The position numbers and the translations under genes were made by a program. From Sphingomonas sp. AP4-R1 (GTDB lineage: Bacteria; Pseudomonadota; Alphaproteobacteria; Sphingomonadales; Sphingomonadaceae): a stretch of 64,000 nt of DNA. Within the stretch, counting starts at the first letter, position 1; every line of letters begins with the position of its first letter. Below the pieces are notes generated by a model, which was not told where the DNA came from, ran no database searches, and saw only the letters and a list, made by a program, of their open reading frames with translations. The stretch is from NCBI RefSeq assembly GCF_013113735.1, contig NZ_CP053346.1, positions 4,106,001 through 4,170,000 on the forward strand. The letters are read 5' to 3'. Positions 59,747 through 64,000 of this stretch are shown piece by piece.

Positions 59747-61519
59747 ATGGCGCTTCCGATCGAATCCGTTGGTTTCAGCGACGCGCTGGTCGTGCTGGGT
59801 GCGGCGGGTGTGGTCATCCCGGCCTTCGCCCGGCTCCGGATCAGCCCGGTGATCGGCTTCATCCTCGTCGGCATGGCGGTGGGTCCGTTCGGACTGGGCC
59901 AGTTCGTGCAGCAGGCACCGTGGCTCTATCATCTCACGATCAGCGATCCGCATTCGATCGAGCCTTACGCCGAATTCGGCATCATCCTGCTGCTGTTCTC
60001 GATCGGGCTGGAACTGTCCTTCGCGCGATTATGGCAGATGCGGCGGCGCGTGTTCGGGCTGGGCGCGGCCGAACTGATCGGCTGCGGCGCGCTGCTGGCG
60101 GCCCTGTTCTGGACGAGCGGCATGTCGCATCAGGGCGCGCTGGGCCTCGGCTTCGCGCTCGCGCTCTCGTCCACCGCCTTGGTGCTGCCGATGGCGGGCA
60201 CCAGCGGCCCGGTGGGCCAGCGCGCGTTCGGCATGCTGCTGTTCGAGGATCTGGCGCTCGTGCCGATCATCTTCGCGCTCGGCGCGATGGCCCCGCATAC
60301 GGGTGGCGACAGCGCCGCCGCCGAGATCGGGCGCACGCTGGCGATGGGCGCCGTCGTGATCGTCGTGCTGCTCGTGCTCGGCCGGTTCGCTCTATCCAGC
60401 TTCTTCGCGCAGGCCGCGCGCACCAAGAGCCCGGAGGTTCTGCTCGCCGCCAGCCTGCTGGTGGTGATCCTCGCCAGCGTGGCCACCAGCGCGGTCGGCC
60501 TGTCGCCGATCGTGGGCGCGCTGCTGGCGGGCGTCCTGATCGCCGAGACCGATTATCACGGCGAGGTCGAGCATATCACCGCGCCGTTCAAGGGACTCGC
60601 GCTCGGCATCTTCCTGATCACCGTGGGGATGAGTCTCGATTTCGGCGCGGTCGCGCATCAGTGGCTGCCCCTGCTGATCGCGGTGACGATGGTCGTGCTG
60701 GTCAAGGCCGCGGTCACGGGCCTGCTGCTGAAGCTGGGCGGCACGCCGCGCGGCGTGGCGCTGGAGATCGGCCTGATGATGGCCGCCCCCGGCGAGACGA
60801 CCCTGATCGTGCTGGCGACGGCCAGCGCGGCGGGCCTGATCGGCCCCGCCACCGCCGCCTTCTGGCAGATCGTCACCGCGATCGGGCTCACGATCACGCC
60901 CCTGCTCGCCGCGCTCGGCCGGATGCTCTCGCGCAGGGTCCAGGTGGTCGAGCCGGATCCGGGCAACGAGAATGTCGGCGACGGCTATCGCGCGCTCATC
61001 ATCGGCTTCGGCCGCGTCGGCCGGCTGGTGGCGCAGATGATGGACGGCCACAAGCTGCCCTATCTCGGGCTGGATGCCGATCCGGATACCGTGCGCAAGG
61101 CGCGCCAGCGCGGCTATCATGTCGCCTTCGGGGATGTCGGCCGGCCCGGCATGATCGAGCGGCTGGAATTCGATCGTGCGAGCGCCGTCATCCTGACGAT
61201 GGACGATCCCGCGCAGAGCGTGCGCCTGACCAAGACGCTGCGGAAGCGCTATCCCGACCTCACGATCGTCGCCCGCGCGCGCGATCCCAATCACGCCGCC
61301 GCGCTCTACAGCGCGGGCGCGAGCGACGCCGTCCCCGAGACGATCGAATCCTCGCTGCAATTGTCCGAAGCGGTGTTGTGCGATCTCGGCCTCGCCGTGG
61401 GTCCGGTGATCGCGTCGATCCACGAAAAGAGATCGCAGCTGCGCGCCAAGATCATGGACATGGCGAAGCTCGATCGCGAACCCCTGTTGCGGCGCCCGCG
61501 CGCGCCCGAGGAAGTATAA
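59747..61519 (+). CDS. CPA2 family cation/proton antiporter with TrkA-N domain (KefB/KefC-like)
   Basis: A 590-residue membrane protein. About 12 helices of the Na+/H+ exchanger fold (for example GFILVGMAVGPFGLGQF, EFGIILLLFSIGLELS, MMAAPGETTLIVLATASAAG) are followed by a RCK/TrkA-N NAD-binding domain (ALIIGFGRVGRLVAQMM, LGLDADPDTVRKA). It likely exports K+ or another cation against protons, perhaps gated by nucleotide or thiol. ATG at 59747 has AAGG upstream. oxyR begins only six bases after its stop, so the two genes are likely co-transcribed. Confidence 0.9.
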   Translation: MALPIESVGFSDALVVLGAAGVVIPAFARLRISPVIGFILVGMAVGPFGLGQFVQQAPWLYHLTISDPHSIEPYAEFGIILLLFSIGLELSFARLWQMRRRVFGLGAAELIGCGALLAALFWTSGMSHQGALGLGFALALSSTALVLPMAGTSGPVGQRAFGMLLFEDLALVPIIFALGAMAPHTGGDSAAAEIGRTLAMGAVVIVVLLVLGRFALSSFFAQAARTKSPEVLLAASLLVVILASVATSAVGLSPIVGALLAGVLIAETDYHGEVEHITAPFKGLALGIFLITVGMSLDFGAVAHQWLPLLIAVTMVVLVKAAVTGLLLKLGGTPRGVALEIGLMMAAPGETTLIVLATASAAGLIGPATAAFWQIVTAIGLTITPLLAALGRMLSRRVQVVEPDPGNENVGDGYRALIIGFGRVGRLVAQMMDGHKLPYLGLDADPDTVRKARQRGYHVAFGDVGRPGMIERLEFDRASAVILTMDDPAQSVRLTKTLRKRYPDLTIVARARDPNHAAALYSAGASDAVPETIESSLQLSEAVLCDLGLAVGPVIASIHEKRSQLRAKIMDMAKLDREPLLRRPRAPEEV

Positions 61520-61525
61520 GCCCCG

Positions 61526-62449
61526 ATGGCCGCCACCTATCTGCCGACGCTGAAGCAACTCCAATATCTGATCGCCCTGCGCGACCACGGCCATTTCGGC
61601 CGCGCCGCCGATGCCTGCTTCGTCACCCAGTCGACGCTGTCGGCGGGCCTGCGCGAGCTGGAATCCTTGCTCGGCGTGATGCTCGTCGAGCGCACGCGTC
61701 GCGTCGTCCGCTTCACCCCCCTCGGCCTGCGCATCGCAGAGAAGGGCCAGCGCGTGCTGCGTGAGGCGGAGGAGTTGTCGGAGATGGCCAAGGCCGCGCA
61801 CCGGCCGCTTTCGGGCGAATTGCGCATGGGCGTGATCCCCACGATCGCGCCGTTCCTGCTGCCGCGCGTGCTGGGCAAGATCCGCAGCGAATGGCCCGAA
61901 CTGAAGCTGTTTCTGCGCGAGGAGCCATCGGGCGCCGCCTGCGAATCGCTGCATCGCGGCCATGTCGATTGCGTGATCCTCGCTCTGCCTTATGCCTGCG
62001 GCGACATCGAGCATGCCGATCTGTTCGACGACCGCCTCTACGTGGCCTTTCCGGAAACGCAGGGCATGCAATTGGGCGAGATGGTCGCGGCCGACGCGAT
62101 CGAGCCCTATCGCCTCCTGCTGCTGGAAGACGGGCATTGCCTGAAGGATCATGCGCTGGCCGCGTGCAACCGACCCGAACTGCGCGCCGAAGCGGGCATG
62201 ATGGGCACGTCGCTCCACACGCTCGTCCAGATGGTCGATAACGGCCTCGGCGTCACGATGCTGCCCAAGATGGCACTGGACGCGGGCATCCTCGATCATA
62301 CGCGCGTCGTCGCCCGCCCGCTGGACGCCAGCCACCCCTCGCGCCGCATCGCGCTCGTCTGGCGCTCGGGCAGCCCGCGCGAGAAGGAATTCCGCCTGCT
62401 GGCCGAGGCGCTGCGCAAGGCGTCGCTGGACCAGCCCGCGAAGGGCTGA
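61526..62449 (+). CDS. oxyR: Hydrogen-peroxide-sensing LysR regulator OxyR
   Basis: LysR-type activator. The N-terminal HTH is GRAADACFVTQSTLSAGLRELESLLGV. The two redox cysteines are conserved as Cys205 and Cys214 (EDGHCLKDHALAAC, nine residues apart as in E. coli Cys199/Cys208), with the effector pocket HTLVQMVDNGLGVTMLP. Length is 307. The target genes (katG, ahpC) are not nearby. The coupling with a KefB/C-like antiporter suggests a redox or toxic-metabolite response. Confidence 0.93.
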   Translation: MAATYLPTLKQLQYLIALRDHGHFGRAADACFVTQSTLSAGLRELESLLGVMLVERTRRVVRFTPLGLRIAEKGQRVLREAEELSEMAKAAHRPLSGELRMGVIPTIAPFLLPRVLGKIRSEWPELKLFLREEPSGAACESLHRGHVDCVILALPYACGDIEHADLFDDRLYVAFPETQGMQLGEMVAADAIEPYRLLLLEDGHCLKDHALAACNRPELRAEAGMMGTSLHTLVQMVDNGLGVTMLPKMALDAGILDHTRVVARPLDASHPSRRIALVWRSGSPREKEFRLLAEALRKASLDQPAKG

Positions 62450-62781
62450 GCGGCCGCGCCTGTCACCCCCGACCCGACGTGGGCGACGCAGCCTATGCCG
62501 CCCCACATTTCTTAATATTTCTCGCAACCACGCGCTCGGCGCGTCCGTAACTGGGGCTGTCCCGGCCGGGAATGTAGCCCGGCACGCGTTATCGGTGGTC
62601 GCCCCCGCGCTATCCGATGGGACGAGTTCGAGTGGCGTAGCGTTCCGGTCGTTGAGTTGCGTGATGTGCGAGGCCGATGGCCGAGAAAGACAGCGACGCG
62701 TCTGACGCGCCGCTGTCTTTTGCGCGGGATGTCACCACGCATCCTGCTTGAAACAGGATCGGATTGAATCAGCCTGCCGCC
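62450..62781. other. Convergent gap between oxyR and the anti-sigma gene
   Basis: About 330 bases. The right part holds a strong bidirectional hairpin (62686-62723); the rest has no gene. A short minus-strand open frame at 62512-62742 has no family pattern and is judged noise. Confidence 0.5.
62686..62723. terminator. Bidirectional terminator between oxyR and the anti-sigma gene
   Basis: AAAGACAGCG..CGCG pairs with CGCG..CGCTGTCTTT in a 14-bp stem with one mismatch and a five-base loop. It ends in TTTT on the plus strand and in TTTCTC on the minus strand, so it could stop transcripts from both convergent genes. Confidence 0.75.
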
Positions 62782-63513
62782 TCAGGCGGCCGGTGCGATC
62801 GAGACGAGCGGACCCGAGAACAGCACCGGCCCCGTGGGCGCGCCCGTAGGCGAACCGCCGACGGGCTCGCGCGAGATGGCGAAGGTGGCGCCCGTCGTCA
62901 CATTGCTGCCCACGCGGCGATCCGCCCCGAGCTTGGCATCGACCAGGCCCATCGGCTTGGGCGCATTCTTCCCCTCGATCAGCCACAATTCGTAGCTGTG
63001 CGCCTCGTCCGGCGTCAGGCCGACCGGGATGATCCGCATCCGCCCGCTCACCTTGTCATAGGTGACGAACAGGCCCGGCGTCTGGCCCTCGGCGCTGAGC
63101 GCGGCGACGGCCGTCGTATTCAGCGCGATCGGCTGTACCGCGCCGGGGTTCACCGTCGGCACCGGCAGCGTGGTTTCGTGCGGACGCAGGGCCAGACCCG
63201 CCGCCACCAGCGCCACCACGGACGCAGCCGCCGTGGCGATCCGCCAGCGCCCGGCCTGATTGTCGTTCGAGGCGCGCGGGCGGGCGACGGGCGCGATGCC
63301 GATCGCGTCCATCACGCGCTGCTCCAGTCCCCGCGGCGGATCGACCGGCTCGATCGCCAGCGCCAGCGGCGCGAACCGCTCCTGCCACGCCAGCACGGCA
63401 TCCACTGCGGCCGGCTCGCGCGCGAGCCGGCGCAGGAAGTCGCGGCGCTCGTCCGGCGGCAGCGTGCCCAGCACGAACTCGCCGGCCTCGTCGATAAAGG
63501 GTTCCTCAGCCAC
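62782..63513 (-). CDS. Anti-sigma factor (RskA/zinc-less type)
   Basis: A 243-residue membrane protein. The N-terminal 60 residues are helical (FIDEAGEFVLGTLPPDERRDFLRRL), as in anti-sigma domains; one membrane helix is at IATAAASVVALVAAGLALR (about 92-110); and the C-terminal domain (GLFVTYDKVSGRMRIIPVGL, SYELWLIEGKNAPKPMGLV) is the RskA periplasmic pattern. GTG at 63513 overlaps the sigma gene end (8 bases), so they are coupled. It should hold the sigma factor inactive until a signal triggers proteolysis. Confidence 0.88.
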   Translation of the reverse strand: MAEEPFIDEAGEFVLGTLPPDERRDFLRRLAREPAAVDAVLAWQERFAPLALAIEPVDPPRGLEQRVMDAIGIAPVARPRASNDNQAGRWRIATAAASVVALVAAGLALRPHETTLPVPTVNPGAVQPIALNTTAVAALSAEGQTPGLFVTYDKVSGRMRIIPVGLTPDEAHSYELWLIEGKNAPKPMGLVDAKLGADRRVGSNVTTGATFAISREPVGGSPTGAPTGPVLFSGPLVSIAPAA

Positions 63514-64000
63514 CCAGGCACATCCTCAGCTGCGCGAGGCTGCGGTGCAGCCAGGACTTGATCGTGCCCACGGGGCGCCCGGTGCGATCGGCCAGGTCCT
63601 CGCGGCTTTCGCCGCCGAGATAGGCCGCGACCACCATCTGCCGCTGCTCGGGATCCAGCCGCTCGAGGCAGACGCGCAGCGCCGCCAGCTCCTCGCTGGT
63701 GGCGCCCTCGCCGCCGCGATGCGCGATCAGGTCGAGATCATAGTCGACGGTCTGCGCGGCCCCACGCGAAATTTCGGCGCGGCGCCGGTCGATCGCGATG
63801 TTGCGGGCGATCGTGGCCAGCCACGTGATCGGGCGCCCACGCGCGGCATCATAGCCGCCCGCGCTCCGCCAGATTCGTACATATGCGTCCTGCACCGCTT
63901 CATCCGTCTTGGCTGGTTCACCCAAGATACGCAGCATGATGCCGTAAAGTTTCGGCGCGGTGCGCCGGTAAAGCTCTGCAAAAGCGGCGCGATCCTGATC
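63506..64000 (-). CDS. ECF sigma-70 factor (partial at window end)
   Basis: RNA polymerase sigma factor of the ECF group. The frame is open to the window edge, reading DQDRAAFAELYRRTAPKLYG (sigma2 start), then DEAVQDAYVRIWRSAGGYD, GRPITWLATIARNIAIDRRR (region 2.4), and sigma4 QRQMVVAAYLGGESREDLADRTG with RPVGTIKSWLHRSLAQLR. The start is beyond 64000. With the following RskA-like gene it forms a sigma/anti-sigma pair resembling SigK/RskA. Confidence 0.93.
   Translation of the reverse strand, partial: DQDRAAFAELYRRTAPKLYGIMLRILGEPAKTDEAVQDAYVRIWRSAGGYDAARGRPITWLATIARNIAIDRRRAEISRGAAQTVDYDLDLIAHRGGEGATSEELAALRVCLERLDPEQRQMVVAAYLGGESREDLADRTGRPVGTIKSWLHRSLAQLRMCLGG

Overview
The window is a high-GC alphaproteobacterial chromosome segment, most likely from a sphingomonad (Sphingomonas or close kin). 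The reasons are three proteins with a C-terminal PEPxxWA-CTERM signal, an ornithine-decarboxylase-like gene followed by a deoxyhypusine-synthase-like gene, an envelope operon that lacks the lpxD/lpxA genes usually found between skp and fabZ (as expected for a cell with glycosphingolipids instead of LPS), and many dispersed palindromic repeats. Calls come from reading the translated sequence and recognising families; no database search was run.

Layout. 1-4.6 kb: end of rplY (L25), pth, then a minus-strand run of small genes (STAS-like, GNAT, MliC-like, DUF72) and a threonine/serine dehydratase. 4.8-7.2 kb: a polyamine pair (type III PLP decarboxylase and DHS-like enzyme). 7.6-13 kb: an outer-membrane phospholipase A, a small lipoprotein, an MBL hydrolase coupled to leuC, and an NAD-dependent epimerase. 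13.2-17.8 kb: a PEP-CTERM protein, a 2Fe-2S ferredoxin-like protein, a J-domain protein, an M13 peptidase and ubiG. 17.9-21.7 kb: lysC, two paralogous PEP-CTERM proteins, a cold-shock protein and two small hypothetical genes. 21.7-25.5 kb: a TpsB-type outer-membrane transporter and a large low-complexity lipoprotein with an AT-rich upstream region. 25.5-34.5 kb: nitronate monooxygenase, ptsP, a RodZ-like protein, a YbgF-like protein, tilS and ftsH. 34.9-41.2 kb: exported proteins (CXXCH protein, a three-gene unit with an M48 peptidase, RlpA, MltB). 41.3-44 kb: tRNA-Ser(TGA) followed by a short accessory segment of different composition.

44-58 kb is the conserved translation and envelope block, read on the minus strand: rpsB, tsf, pyrH, frr, uppS, cdsA, dxr, rseP, bamA, skp/ompH, fabZ, with rpmE nearby. 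Just upstream of rpsB, on the plus strand, is a small single-pass membrane protein whose promoter region holds two perfect GAAC-N7-GAAC motifs, the alphaproteobacterial LexA/SOS box. It is convergent with pssA-psd. 58-64 kb: icd, a KefB/C-type antiporter coupled to oxyR, a convergent terminator, and an ECF sigma factor with its anti-sigma factor running off the window end.

The strongest leads are the LexA-boxed small membrane protein at 56.2-56.6 kb; the TpsB transporter beside a lipoprotein with no recognisable TPS domain at 21.7-25.1 kb; and the palindromic repeats that have entered reading frames (tilS, the MBL hydrolase, probably rlpA), adding peptide segments rather than killing the genes.
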